From: Aplectana chamaeleonis
Lineage: Eukaryota > Nematoda > Chromadorea > Rhabditida > Cosmocercidae
Length of the DNA stretch: 64,000 nucleotides
Assembly (NCBI GenBank): GCA_029168955.1
Contig: JAPDOI010000186.1
Location: 1,054,001-1,118,000 of the forward strand
Direction of reading: 5' to 3'
The translations under genes were made by a program, and so were the position numbers. Shown in pieces: positions 20,422 to 32,149 of this stretch. The stretch's first letter is position 1. Each line of letters opens with the position of its first letter. The notes under the pieces were generated by a model that saw only the letters and a program-made list of their open reading frames with translations, ran no database searches and had not been told where the DNA came from.

Positions 20422-23388
20422 TTAATTCGCTTCCATGGGTGCCCTGCATCCCCTGTAGCGGCATCGCGGCTCCCTGAGAACAACAAAAACATTACCTGTT
20501 TTTCTAAGGTTTTTCGTGAGCTTTCCAAGTCTTTTCCTAGCATCTTCACTCTTCTTTCCCTTGTTCGCCTCCAGCGATTTGGATTTAGCAATTTCGGGTG
20601 CAACTCCCTCTTCGGCAGGCTCCTTAGACTGGCTTCCGTTTGTTTTGATCCGATTCTGTTTCGTATATTTCTGCGTAAGAAGACGAATGACTGATGCTGT
20701 TGGTTCTGAAATTTCCACGTCTTCTGGGAGGAATCGGAAACTTCCAATTTTTTTTAGGTAAACCTATGTCTGAAGCTTGTAGGAATTCCAGCATTTCCTG
20801 TTTAACCGCTAGTTCTACAGGCTTTCCTATGGTTGCCTTGGTTCCTCGCGGCTTCTTGGCTTGCTTCGCCTTGATGACTCTGACAGACTTAGATGATTTG
20901 GACTTCGTCGGCGCGGAAATCGGAACACTTTTCTCTACAGGATTAGTCGTAGGACCTTCCTCTTCCTAATAGATGAAGGATAATATTTATTTTCAAAAAT
21001 TTATCGGCACTGGTTCGAGGAATCTACCATGTCCTCGCAGAAAAAAGATCGGGACATCATGATAGATTGCTTCAATCAGGGCCGCGATTAAGAATTTAGG
21101 AATGGCTAACCTTAACACGAGAAGCATTCGGAATAACACCAGATGGAATCGGAGTGGTTGGCTTCGATGTGGCGTTTGATGCATTCGACTTCGCATATCT
21201 CTCATCGTCCAGAAATGCAGCTATGGCTTCTGGGCAATTCTGAATTCACTTTATTTCCTCGTATCGCTAGATCTTCCTGAACCCTTATCCTCGGGTATGA
21301 AAGCGTTTTAGGGTATATGCTTCCACATTGCTCAGAACTTTTGCTGGCTTGTAACCCTGACACGCCCTCACACCCACAGTATTTAGGGGTCGAATAGAGT
21401 TCCTCCGCTGAAAGGCGCGGCAGCATGCAATGGAGGAGAATCGATCGTGCGGCGCCGCATGATCGATACTCCTCCATTGCATGTTGCCGCGCCTTCAGCG
21501 GCAAGACTCTATATGGCCCATTATGTAGTCACCGACGAATATGGCTACTGGGAAGAACTGCCAGCCCGCGAGCGGCTGCAGCGTGTGGCACATGGGGGAC
21601 AGCCGTGTGTATCAAACGATCGCCATCCTTTTCTGCACCAGTTCAGGGAATTCACAGCGTTTTATAGCACAAAATCAAAGAAAAATATGTAAAATTTCTG
21701 AAAATTTAGCTTTCTGGCAAAAGCAACGATTTGGTTATGATGAAAAAAGCTTCGAAAATATCTTGAAATATCCTAAAAAATGATTTGACGTAAAATAGCC
21801 TGGAAAAATAAAAAAGCTAGGAATAAACCAAAAATGCGATTTGGTGGTCGACCATTTCACAAGCTTTTCCGTAAAATTTATCAAAATGAAATCAAGCACG
21901 ATATGGAAGGGAGTTCACCTAGCTTGACCTATGCTGATTCCCTTACTACAGCTTTCAGCAATGGCTAATCTTTCCGTTGCTCGCCTGATTTCGTTTTGAT
22001 AAGTTTGACGGAGAAGTTTGTGAAATAGTCGACCACCAAATCGCATTTTTGATTACTTCACTTCATTTCCTAGTTTTTTATTTTTCCAAACTATTTAAAG
22101 CCAAATCATTTTTTAAGATATTTCAAGATATTTTGAAAGTTTTTTTTACCACTGCCACATCGTTGCTTTTGCCAGGAAGCTAAATTTTCAGAAATTTCCC
22201 ATATTTTTCCGAAGGTTCCCTTTCTGACTTCAATTTCGCTCAACGATTTCTATTTTGGAATGATCAAACATGTAACAGACGATAGTGTCGTATGAGTACA
22301 AGTTTTAAAACTTATGACCCAAGACAATGAAAAATACCACTCATCGCCGCATTTTGTACAACATGTGAGAACTCATTATTATTGATCATTAATATTTGAT
22401 CTTGCATGATGAGAAGAATTTCACAAACAAGTGACTTAGAGCCATCAACAATCAAGAATCATTACTGCATTTTGTACAACAGGCAGAGAAATCAATATTA
22501 TTGATTGGTGTTTATCGATAAAGACTGATGAGCGAAATTCTCCAGCTAAGAAAACCAATCCCATCAGGAATCACCACTCCTAGCTGCATTTCGTGCAAAA
22601 AGCGCGAAAATCGATATGTCATGAGTACAAATTCTGACAAGTTCAGTACTTATCTCCGACGACCTGTGTTGATTAGCTGCAGATTCACCTACACACCACG
22701 GTGTCCACAGCCATAGCAGAAAAAAAACCAGTTTTCGTTCTTCACGGCTAATTTAGTATGTAAACCCACGATTTTGAGGTACCCTTCAAAGTTAAGGTAT
22801 CAAGTTGAAATTGGAATAGGAGCGACCTGCATCCATTCCCAGCCTCCTGTCCAAAAATTAGCTCCCTAGCTCAATTTCAAGTGTACCAACAAGATCGTGT
22901 ACGCCGTCTTAAAAAAGGAGATTAACAACAAAAACGCGCTGTCTTTCATTTTTTATTCAAAAACCAGGGAACCGTTCTGCTGCACGCGTGGCCAATTCAA
23001 AACCAAATCTGGTGCGCGCTTCGCGCGCACCACAACTCGATGCGATTAGCGTCGCGTCTTGTCTGCGGTAGGTTTTCTAAACCTGCGAGCAGCAGGCGAG
23101 GTCACCATCCTAGATTAAAAGAAACGTAAAGAGAACTAACAAGTCGATCCGCTCGTTCCCAGGTGGGCTCTGTCTCCTCATAATCGCACCATTTTACGAG
23201 ATACTCGCGTACTCCATTCTGCATTCGCGCGTCCACTATTTCATCCACAGCGCGTGCTTCGGTCTTCACTAATGAAAAAGAAATTTTAGAAAAACGATCA
23301 GTTCCTTTAGCTATATGCATGCACATGTACTACATATGTATGTACATATACAGAAGCGTAACTTACCTTGGACAGTGGGCAGGCTCAT
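20422..23388 (-). CDS. Small chromodomain protein with basic tail
   Basis: Five minus-strand exons join in phase: 23388-23367, 23268-23141, 21239-21111, 20965-20764 and 20723 onward. The protein starts MSLPTVQVKTEARAVDEIVD. Residues about 13-60 form a chromodomain: VDEIVDARMQNGVREYLVKW, then CDYEETEPTWERADRL, then the closing helix NCPEAIAAFLDDE. The cage positions Y, W and W/E are present, so methyl-lysine binding on histone H3 is plausible. Residues beyond 75 are Ser/Lys/Pro-rich (KSKSSKSVRVIKAKQAKKPR), consistent with a nuclear protein. No chromoshadow domain was found. The 3' end is uncertain: either the frame reads on to TAA at 20422, or donor G/GTAATG at 20495 leads to an unseen exon. 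Total is about 235-260 residues, in the size range of nematode CEC or HP1-like proteins. Confidence 0.88.
21398..21513. mobile_element. GC-rich perfect foldback in chromodomain-gene intron
   Basis: Arms with GCTGAAAGGCGCGGCA and ATGCAATGGAGGAG fold onto their inverse with a centre near 21455 (GCGGCGCCGC). It lies in the intron between exons 2 and 3 of the chromodomain gene. Confidence 0.8.
21683..22202. mobile_element. 520-bp AT-rich foldback MITE
   Basis: The inverted arms share TGAAAATTTAGCTTTCTGGC, GCGATTTGGTGGTCGAC and TTTTCCAGGCT-like words, with a unique centre near 21900-21960. It lies in intron 2 of the chromodomain gene. Confidence 0.75.
22310..22640. repeat. three degenerate copies of an about 110-bp unit
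   Basis: The phrase GCATTTTGTACAACA (or GCATTTCGTGCAAAA) recurs at about 22350, 22470 and 22585, each followed by a GAAATC/GAAAATCGATAT-type word. Intronic, with no coding signal. Confidence 0.5.
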
Positions 23389-23422
23389 TTCTTTGTTACT
23401 TCTATGAGTATGCTGAATAACT
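23389..23422 (-). promoter_or_regulatory. chromodomain-gene 5' UTR with likely spliced-leader acceptor
   Basis: ACACATTTTCAG on the minus strand ends at 23421, 32 nt before the ATG. No upstream exon is evident, which fits trans-splicing. Confidence 0.55.
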
Positions 23423-23875
23423 GAAAATGTGTATCATATTAAATAGGTGAATAGAAGTTCGGTATGGACAGATTCAAAAGAAAATTCAATGTATCGTACA
23501 GAAGAAACCATTTTTACTTAGTCTGAGATTTGCAAAATGAAGTACATAGCGAGAAGGCCCAAGCTACAAGCAGTTGAACCTGTGAACGACTGGGACCCCA
23601 GAAATGAGTTTCACCCTCATTGCTACAAAGCTAAAAAAATTGCCGTAAGCCGTGTCCATGTGGATATTTGGGGTGGTGAACATGAAAACGAGGTTCGATT
23701 TCGATTTTGTGGGACAATTGGGGTGAGTTGAGGCGAGCAAGATACTATCATACGGTTCGTTGGTCCGTGGCTTATTTCCCCAAGAAAAGCATTTACGTTT
23801 AAACCGCGGCTGGAACGGCGGTTTAAATCTCACCAGCGGCTGGCTGGTAATTGCCAGCTATCCACTGGTGTGATT

Positions 23876-24358
23876 TGAAGGCAGTGTTCACGATAAAAAA
23901 TGTGTTTCAGTTTCCACTAGGAATGGGTAGTGGAGGGGCACACTGCAACGTTGACGTCGAAAGAACGCATAAAAACGAGCCAGGAAACGCTTCAAAAGAG
24001 CCCGAAGATGCCACTTGGAGGCAAGGCAAACCCCAAAAGCGCAACACACACCCACCGACGTGAACAAATAAATGCTCGAGATCGTGAGATGAGCGATCAT
24101 TTCCAATCATTAGCCCCGTTCTTCCCTTCATTCTCAGCTTCTCTCTTTACTCAGGTCAGCTCGCATAGATCGGCTGCAAAAGACGGAAGTTACAAGCCTC
24201 GGACAACTCGTCCACCATGTTTCCTTAGCTCAATTTTGAGAGATCATAACTCGGTTCCCAGAAGGTCTTGTACGATTACAGAGACATCATTGAAATCAGC
24301 ATGGGGCCGTTTTCAAGATAGGCGGAAAAACGATTTCTACCGTGAACCCTGCCTTGAA
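23876..24358. mobile_element. TTAA-type MITE, subfamily 2
   Basis: The left end is AGGCAGTGTTCACGATAAA; the right end is mutated (CGTGAACCCTGCCT). Flanks are TTGA and TGAA, so the TTAA duplication has decayed. The interior matches 19882 and 27348. Confidence 0.75.
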
Positions 24359-24439
24359 ACCGCCCGCGCCAGCGGCGATTCAGTTTTAAATGTTTTTTTT
24401 CTAGGGGAAACAAGCCACGCACCTAACCATAAGGTGCGT

Positions 24440-24708
24440 CCGAATTAGAATGGCGGCCCATGCGGTCGGCGTGCTTGGCAGGCGGCCGTCGCGTTCGCCG
24501 CACTCGGACGAGCATGCGAAAAGTCCCCACCGCCATCGACTACGAACGGGGCCGGCACCGGCTGGCAGCAAGCACTACGCCGAACAATCAGCTCAGCAGA
24601 CCGGGGGAGAGAAGACGGCCGTCGCTGAAATCTAACACTCGTCCGAGGGCGGCACATGCCACGGCCGCATGCCAAGCACGCCGGCCGCGTGGGCCGCCAT
24701 TCTCATTC
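24440..24708. mobile_element. hairpin element of the CACGCGGTCGGCGTG family
   Basis: The inverted ends TGGCGGCCCATGCGGTCGG and CCGGCCGCGTGGGCCGCCA enclose a GC-rich interior of about 230 bp. Open frames inside reflect GC content only. Confidence 0.7.
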
Positions 24709-24871
24709 GGGCACACTTTAACTACCGCTGTGATTACCCGAGAAATTGAGAATGGTAATAATTGTGTCTGTCGCCTAAAATAACCCCTATTTACTCATCA
24801 AAAGGTTTGAAATTTAGAAGCTCGAAGGATAGAAACCACGGAACCTTGGAACCACGAAAATCCGCACCTAC

Positions 24872-25815
24872 CGACCAGGGGTCGTATTCGCCAATAACCC
24901 GCCGGGTAGTCGAAGGGTAAATGAGGTGAAATTTCAACACAAAACGCGCGCTCCACGGCCACCTCTCGCCTCCCTTGGCTTCCCTCGCGACCGCCGAAAG
25001 ATTTTGAATCGCTTCTCGGGAAAATTGACCGCATCGCGGCGAAATTTATTGCAAATTGCACAGAAGAGACGTTAGATTCATTCATTTTGATTTCTTGAAC
25101 CCTCATTTTCCAAATTTCCGTGTGATTCTGTCTTTTGTTTCCTTTTCATTGGTGACTCAGATCCTTTTTTTCGTTACAATTATACATTTTTGACTGTGAA
25201 TATTCATTTTTTGCTATTTTTTTCGCACGTTTCATTGAATTTTTACCAAAAAAAAATTGATAAGCGATTTATGCCACATCTTAATCATCCAGAGAGCTGC
25301 GGGCTCTCATCTTTATGTCCAAGTATTACGGACAGTGTGCAAAATAACGATCTTTATTCTGCCAGGTTTCATTTTTTTAAATGTGAATATTGAATTCGAA
25401 AGACCGATCCATTTGTGGTAAAAAAGTCTCATTTGATGAGCCACTGTCCATAATACTTGAATTATAAAGTTTTGAAATCAGAACATGAGCTTTAAATGCG
25501 CCGATTTGCTAGAACTACGAATAAAACCCAGTAAAACATGTTATACTATTGTTCTGCAACAAAGGAAATTAGTTTTCAATATTCTTATGCTAGAAACAAG
25601 TCTAAAAATGCAAAAGAATCGAACGAAAAATAGAAAATTACCCAATATTCTCGAAGGGAAGTCCGCGGGAATTCGAAGGGTAATCGATCAATACGTTCAT
25701 TTCCATCTTACAGCGTGTAAGATGGGTCGATCTGTTCCTCAGCCGCGCGCGGTATCATCCCTTCCGCTTCCCTTCGACTACCCTCGGCGGGTTGTTGGCG
25801 AATACGACCCCAGGG
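24872..25815. mobile_element. GGGGTCGTATTCGCCAA element, about 940 bp
   Basis: The ends are GGGGTCGTATTCGCCAATAA and TTGGCGAATACGACCCC, with inverted similarity continuing through GGGTAGTCGAAGGG. The interior is AT-rich and has no transposase; the plus open frame at 25485-25850 looks non-coding. Confidence 0.7.
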
Positions 25816-26023
25816 CTAAGCTTAGGCTAGGCTACGAACCCCCCGTGTAGAGCACATTATTTTTTGATTGATAGCTGCAATTGGTGCTGAAGTTTCTAGT
25901 GCGATCTGTATTGCAAAGAGTGATAAAAAGCATATGATGAGTTGAAAATTTCAAGAGAAATATACAAATTTTCCGAAATTGCAAGAGATAGTCCTACTGG
26001 GAAACACAATCTTCAAGGTGCAA

Positions 26024-26243
26024 GACTAGTTGGGGGGGGGAGCACTCAAAAATTTACCCATAGAAATAAAAAGATTGATCCATGAGAATAAAATTTTCTT
26101 TTGTTGTAAGGTATGTGATAACGTTATCACTCGTAATTTACGAGAAATTCCATGAAATGGGATCGATTTCTGTAAGCAGAATCATCCATTTATCACTTGG
26201 ATTCTGAGTGCCCCCGCCTCCCCCCCCCCAACTAGTTTTGACC
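26024..26243. mobile_element. ACTAGTTGGGGGG foldback
   Basis: The ends are ACTAGTTGGGGGGGGGAG and CTCCCCCCCCCAACTAGT, followed inside by CACTCA and TGAGTG. It is a short MITE of about 215 bp with G-runs at both ends. Confidence 0.75.
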
Positions 26244-26369
26244 ATCTTCAACTCGGTGCTTTGATCGATGTTCCTAATCGCAAGGTTATACTGAGCTGCA
26301 TAATGTGAAAATAAGAGACGAGATGTGATTTCAAGGCCAAATGTGAACGTTCCACCAAATGCGAAAAAT

Positions 26370-26445
26370 TTGTCGTGGATGGGATTCGAACCCTCTTGTC
26401 ACGCCTATGAGCCTAACTTCTTCACCGCTGCACCCCGAAGGATCC
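26370..26445 (-). other. tRNA-like sequence
   Basis: The minus strand has a perfect B-box, GGTTCGAATCC, an A-box-like GTGCAGCGGTGAAG and a loop containing CAT at the anticodon position. The acceptor stem does not pair. Either a tRNA pseudogene or a SINE head. Confidence 0.4.
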
Positions 26446-27347
26446 GTGCCTGGTTCCTCGGCTCCGAAGAGAGGAGGCAGGACCGCGCTGGCCGCAGAGT
26501 GCTCTGCCCTCTTTACTTCTTGCCTATAACTTTTCCTATAATTTACTAAAACCTATTATTGAAGGTAATTTGGGGTAGCGAAGACGAATATGAGGTCCGC
26601 TTCCGGTGTTTGAACTCTTGTTGTTGTTTACATTGGATAGAACGTCACTTTTCCAACTGCTATGCAGTCTAAATTTTAGCCTGTGAATTTTAGATAGAAG
26701 ATAACTGAGTCGTCATCGAACGGGTTTGTGGAAAAGGAGTCATTCCGTGTAGTTAGCCTCCGCTTATGCTTATATCGCACGAACCTGTTACTGCCATTCG
26801 CGACAGGACCCGTAGCTGTGGCCGGTCACCTGTCTGCCATGGAGGTATAACAATCCCTTGGAACCGGACAGTTATAAGGTATGATTACATATATGAAGCT
26901 GGCTGAAGTCATTGTTTCATCTAGCGCCGCCAGCATTCCTGATTGATGAATCTGTCTTTGCTGATAGCGCCCTTCTTCTTTTTCAGGAGTCTTTTGCCCT
27001 TCATTACTCATACCTTTGTTGCCTTAGCTTATGGGACTTTTCTATTCTCCAGTGTTATTGCTAGAAGTGAACAAAAAAGGTTTTGATTCCAGGTCGGCTT
27101 ATTCTTTTGACACCAACTCTCCTCGATGGTGCCGTAATGTTTTGAAGAATTTTCGGAAATCGCGGACGATATTGTTCACGATTATTGTTTTTGGAATTTT
27201 TTTGGAAAAAAGGAAGAAAGGAAATGAGAAAAAAGAAGCATTTTAGAGGCCTCCCAATCAGCAGTGAGGCTCCGAGTATTTTGCCGTTTGTCAAGTTAGA
27301 TGCGCGATTGGTGAGCATGGTACAGGTTGCATTTCGCATTAGCATTA

Positions 27348-27835
27348 AAGGCAGTGTCCACGATAAAAACCATGTCTGATTTTTGGTGAAGATCGGCAGC
27401 TGTGAGGCCTAGCGCAACCCTAACGTTGAAAAAAATTAGATAAATGAGCTCGGAACGGTCCCCTACGGCCCCAAAGTTGGACACCCATCAGCTCGTCACC
27501 CCCAGATGCACTTTCCACGCCCACCGACTTGAACAAATGAATGCTCGAGATCGTGAGATGAGCGATGGTTTCCAAACCATAGAGCCGTTCTTCTCTTCAT
27601 TCTCAACTTCTCTCTTTACTCAGGTCAGCTCGCATTCCTCGGCTGCAAAAGACGGAAGTTACAAGCGTCGGACAGCTCGTCCACCATGTTTCCTTGGCTC
27701 AATTTTTGAGGGACCATAACTCCGTTCCCAGAAGGTCTTGTACAATTTCAAAGACATCACTGGAATCAGAGTGGAACCGTCTTCAAGAGAGGCGGATAAG
27801 CAGGAAAACGATTCTTATCGTGAACACTGCCTTTA
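27348..27835. mobile_element. TTAA-flanked MITE, subfamily 2, well preserved
   Basis: TTAA is present on both sides; the ends are AGGCAGTGTCCACGATAAA and CGTGAACACTGCCT. It is nearly the same as 19882-20379 throughout. Confidence 0.85.
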
Positions 27836-28382
27836 AGATCTTCAGCCTCAGCTTCTTTGTGTCGATTACAAGTCCCAAAGGTTAGTGTTTTGCAACCGCG
27901 GTGAATCACTGAAATTTCAACACGTGCACAGTATATAACATCTTTTTGACATGTTTGCTGCAGATAACTATTGTAAAATGTTGTACCAACGTCAAAAAAG
28001 GAAATCTGGTGCGGACGAGTTAAAACACTAGCTATTGTCGGCGGTGGCAAAACACTAAGGCGCTATTCATACTACTCTACGCCAGCGCGGCACGCGCGTG
28101 CCGCGCTGGCGTGGCGTTTGTGTATGAATGGCCCAAAGCCTGTCCCGCGCGGCACGCGCGTGACGCCCGCTCAGCCATGGCGGCGATGGCCGTAACGGCT
28201 TTTTACCCATTTCCACAACTAAATCATCATCAATTTCATTCCATTTCTTGATCAATAATTCCATTACTATCCTCTGCTACCGTGGAGGTGAACGCATGTA
28301 CAGAATTCGGTTGTTTGGAATAGTTAGGCCCGCTTTTTTATGCTCCGCCTAGGCGTCGCCGCTGGAGTATTCACTCGAACGC

Positions 28383-28743
28383 TAACGTCGGACAAGGAAC
28401 GAAATTCTCATGCCGTAAAATAGCGTGTTTTGGTGTGTCGATTGCGTCCAACACTACTCATTCTACAACATCACGGGGAAAAATTACTACAGTGTTCTTT
28501 TAATTTGCCTGTACACACCGAAATTCCACCTATACTGCAAATCCTTTGTCAATTTAATCTCCTTTTACGCACATTATCACACAACTTTAGTTTTCTTCTA
28601 AAATAAAACAAGAAAATCTAGGAACGAGTTTTCGAGGTAACGAAAATCTCCATGATATCGTAGAATGAGTAGGGTTGGACGCACTCGGCACATCAAACCA
28701 CGCTATTTTACGGCATGAGAATCTGGTTCCCTGTCCGACGTTA
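28383..28743. mobile_element. nested TAACGTCGGACAAGG element
   Basis: The ends are TAACGTCGGACAAGGAAC and GTTCCCTGTCCGACGTTA (one mismatch), followed by ATTCTCATGCCGTAAAATAG and its inverse. It is inserted within the element at 28058-29016. Confidence 0.75.
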
Positions 28744-28880
28744 AGGGGCTGAGCAGAGTGCCACCGCGGCGCGGCGCGGTCTGATGATGGAGAGCCGTAT
28801 TGATAGATCGCCGCGATCTATCAATACGGCTCTCAATCATCAGGCCGCGCCGCGCCGCGGTGGCACTCTGCTCAGCCCCT
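28744..28880. mobile_element. 137-bp near-perfect hairpin element
   Basis: AGGGGCTGAGCAGAGTGCCA and its exact inverse bound a palindrome with centre GATCGCCGCGATC. The two 68-bp arms are almost identical. It abuts the right end of the nested element at 28383. Confidence 0.85.
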
Positions 28881-29295
28881 AACGTTTGAGTGGAGTATTC
28901 ATAGTCTCCGCAAGCGCGGCCTGCGGCTCACGCGCTTGAAAAGTATTCATACTCTGACGCCACGCCCGCGAGTCACGCGCGTGCTGCGCTGGCGTTGAGT
29001 AGTATGAATAGCGCCTAACCTTCAAAACTTGGAATCGAGTGCTCCCATGAAGCTTAAAACTGTGTCCAAATTTCCCTAAACAGCTTCAAAAGGCAGGTTC
29101 ACTGCAAGCACACCAACCTGCACGTTGAGATTTCGACCGATTTTCGCCTCGGATGGTATAAAGCTGTACCGACGAGGGAGAAAAACAGTTCTTATAATGA
29201 CTAACCCGATATTCTTATCAACTTTATCAGAAAAGCCTATTGATCTTAACACTTCCTGACCTGAAAAATGTCAGGCTTACTTTTACTAGCAAGTA

Positions 29296-30580
29296 TTAGG
29301 TCTAGAAGTTAATTTCCGCGTTTTTTTACGCTTTTTACACTATTGAAAACTGGACATACTTAAACAAAATTTTTATTCAAAATAATTTCCGTCATTAATA
29401 ACAACCATTTCCCAGAGTTTGGGTAACTTATGGATTCCATCATAATAAAATTTTTCTGGTTTGGCCTCCACCCATTCATCGAGCCATTTTTTGACATCTT
29501 GACGATCTTGAAAGCGCTGCTCCGCTAGACCATGCGCCATTGACCGGAAAAGGTGATAATCCGACGGGGCGATGTCTGGAGAGTACGGCGGGTGCGGTAA
29601 GACTTCCCATTTGAACTCTTTTAGCGTATCCTTTACCGTTCGAGCAACATGAGGTCGAGCGTTATCATGAAGCAATATGACTTTTTCGTGTCGACTCGCC
29701 CATTCTGGTCTCTTTGCTTCGATTTCATGCCGCAATTGCGCTAGTTGATGTTGATAGCGATTCGCAGTAACTGTTTCGCCAGGTTGAAGAAGTTCATAGT
29801 ACAGTATACCGCGTTGATCCCACCATATGCACAGTAAGACCTTCTTCCCGTGGATGTTTGGTTTTGCGGTCGAAGTTGTTGTTTCACCAGGACTAACCCA
29901 CGATTTTCTTCGCTTCGGATTGTCGTAGTACACCCACTTTTCATCGCCAGTTATGATGCGGTGTAAAAAGACTTTCTTTGGAATCGGTCCAACAAGATTT
30001 GTGAAGTTGTTTCCTCTGCTCTTTGTTGCGTTCTGAGAGCTCATAGGGGATCCATTTTCCTTCCTTTTGAATCTTCCCCATTGCCTTCAATCGAATAGAA
30101 ATTGCTTTTTGGGTGACGCCGAGAGATGCCGCGAGCTGTTCTTGCGTTTGAGCCGAATCTTGATCCAACAAAGCCTGAAGTTCTTCGTCTTTGAACTTTT
30201 TTGGCTGTCCTGGTCGATCTTTGTCCTTAACGTCAAAATCACCCGATTTGAAACGCTGAAACCATTCTTGGCAGGTTCTTATGGATGGAGCAGCATCCCC
30301 GTAAGCTTGGGCAAGCATTTGGTGCGCGTCAGTGGCTTTCTTCTTGAGATGAAAAAGGAAAAGGAGAGCTTCCTGCAAATGGCGTTTTCCGGCACAAAAG
30401 TTGACATATTCTGAAACTAAAATAATACTTTTTTATAAGGTACGTGAACCAAGTTATATCTCAATAGAAAGCTGATAATACAGTGAGCATTATAACATAA
30501 AATTCGTTATATAAAAATAATTTTATTTTTTACAAAATATCAATAACAACAAAAACGCGGAAATTAACTTCTAGACCTAA
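29296..30580 (-). mobile_element. Full-length mariner transposon with inactivated transposase
   Basis: The TIRs are about 30 bp: TTAGGTCTAGAAGTTAATTT at the left and its exact inverse at the right. TA is duplicated at 29294-29295 and 30581-30582. Length 1,285 bp is typical. The interior encodes one mariner transposase on the minus strand, and the TIRs and size fit an autonomous origin. Confidence 0.93.
29373..30406 (-). pseudogene. mariner transposase, frameshifted
   Basis: A cut-and-paste transposase of the DD34D type. The N-terminal helix-turn-helix domain (DAHQMLAQAYGDAAPSIRTC, EWFQRFKSGDFDVKDKDRPG) is in one frame and the catalytic domain in another. Visible catalytic motifs are TGDEKWVYYD, LLHDNARPHVA and HPPYSPDIAPSDYH, so all three acidic residues survive. 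Two single-base losses or gains are needed to explain the frames, one near 30383 a few codons after the start and one near 29960-29990 just before the first catalytic Asp. The copy cannot make full-length protein as read, but may be young because the rest is intact. A sequencing error cannot be excluded. Confidence 0.9.
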
Positions 30581-30734
30581 TACATATCTCGACTGTTGAG
30601 CGCAGCTAGGGAGAAAAGATCTTCTGAGGGTTGTGGAGAGATGAGAAGAAATGAAATCCTAGTTTTTTAGTCAATTTAAAGACAGGGTTGACGATAAAAA
30701 CGGTTGTTGTGCTAACCATTTGAGAAGGTGAAGG

Positions 30735-30965
30735 CTGTCCGAAAGAGACTGTCCGCTCACGCGGTCTGCGCGCGTGTCGCGTAGCCGTTGCGAAGACGAT
30801 TTTCGTACTTGTGAATCAATTGGCAGGACCATTAGAAGAATAGGAGTGCAACTCCAGCAAGTTGTTTGCAGCCGTGGGTAGCCTCGTCTGAAAAAGTGTT
30901 TTTTTCGACGGCCGCTCGACACGCACGCTGTTCGCGTCGGTGGACAGTTTCATTCGAACAGACCT
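30735..30965. mobile_element. GAGACTGTCCGC hairpin-family element
   Basis: The left end GTCCGAAAGAGACTGTCCGC and the right end GTGGACAGTTTCATTCGAAC are inverted. The interior has decayed arms with ACGCACGCTG words. Confidence 0.65.
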
Positions 30966-31233
30966 TAGATCTGATCGCGACAAAAGTAAAGAGATTCGAA
31001 AAAAACGCAGAAAAGCGTTTATCACTAGGTACATATCCGCCCAAATCAAACTTCCATGAATGCTTGTTCTGCCATCTTTTATTTTTCTTCTAAACTAGTT
31101 GCTAACTCTCTCAAGAAACTACCAACTACTTTAGAAGCGAATTCATAGATGTCAAACAAGAATTTATAAGAAGCTCCAGACACTAGGAAATTAGCCGTTC
31201 TGTCTTGATTCTGTGCAAAATTCCTGCAGTTTT

Positions 31234-31720
31234 TCACTTACTTTCACAGATGTGAAGAAAAACTCTATATTTTCGTGTACTTATCAAAACAACCTTTCTG
31301 TTCGCAAACCCTGCCTTGCAGTTAATGCACCTTGGTATGATCTGTGCGATTAAAATAGGAAGCCGCGACGCTGGTTGGGGGGGGGGGATCTGCACGCGGG
31401 AAAAAGAAGAGAAGATGGCTATCAATGGAAAGATTTCGCTCCCGGTTAGTAGGGTGACATAACGACAGATAAAAAACGAAAACAAAATGGTCTTCTTTAA
31501 TTCAAAAATTGGGAATTTCTCCACCCGATCTTCGTCCAGGGAAGTTTTTTTTTAGGTTGTTGAATACACAAATGAAATCCTTAGCAAGATCACAAATTTT
31601 TACACATTCACAGTTGGGAACCGTAGTCAATAGCCACATTAGGATAAAGTTCGGGTGAAAAACTTCATTATCGGGATCCAAGAAAAGGGAACGTTTTCGA
31701 TCCACCTAGGTGCGGTTAAA
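31234..31720 (-). other. possible exon(s), unassigned
   Basis: The minus strand from an acceptor CCTAG at about 31706 reads VDRKRSLFLDPDNEVFHPNF and continues open for about 65 codons. No donor could be fixed and no family is recognised. A G-run at 31377-31387 interrupts the region downstream. Confidence 0.25.
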
Positions 31721-31761
31721 ACTGTGCTTAGCTTGATAAAACCGTGCCGCTACTGCTGCCG

Positions 31762-31975
31762 AGTACCATACTGTCGTTCTCGGAGCCAAATTCCAGTCAG
31801 CAACTGCGAACTGCGGCGGTTGCATCACGCGACACGATAATAATCTTGCTGGTATAATGGTGAATCGTTGCGGGTACAAGTGGTCCCAGCACGATTATCA
31901 TCGTGTCGCGTGATGCAACAGCCGTAGTCCGCAGATGCAGACAAGAATTCGGCTTCGAGAACGTCAGTACGAACA
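31762..31975. mobile_element. foldback with GTTGCATCACGCGACACGAT arms
   Basis: The arms share GGTTGCATCACGCGACACGA and its inverse around a centre near 31860; outer parts (GTCGTTCTCGGAGCC) are diverged. Related arms with CTGCAGCGGCTGTCCGCAAC words occur at 37010-37120 and 52150-52310. Confidence 0.65.
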
Positions 31976-32149
31976 TAACTACATAAAGACTATAAAACGG
32001 CGAAATTCACATGGTTCCTACGCGTGCTGGTGCAGAGCGGAGGTTAGAGACAATGAGAGAGCGGGGGCAGAAGGAGGTCGAGGCGTCGCGCGCGCCGCTC
32101 GCGCCTCGAATGATGTGAATTTCGACGTTTTATAGCGGCTATTATACTC

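Larger units (their letters stand above)
28058..29016. mobile_element. GGCGCTATTCATACTAC foldback with two nested elements
   Basis: The ends GGCGCTATTCATACTACTC and GAGTAGTATGAATAGCGCC are flanked by TAA on each side, a three-base duplication as in PIF/Harbinger-type elements. Inside lie a second element at 28383-28743 and a third at 28744-28880. A relative occupies 53380-53785. Confidence 0.8.

Noticed and set aside
20307..20474. Membrane-helix frame downstream of the chromodomain gene
   Set aside because: It would need a 22-nt intron or an unmatched phase, and half of it lies in a TTAA MITE end.
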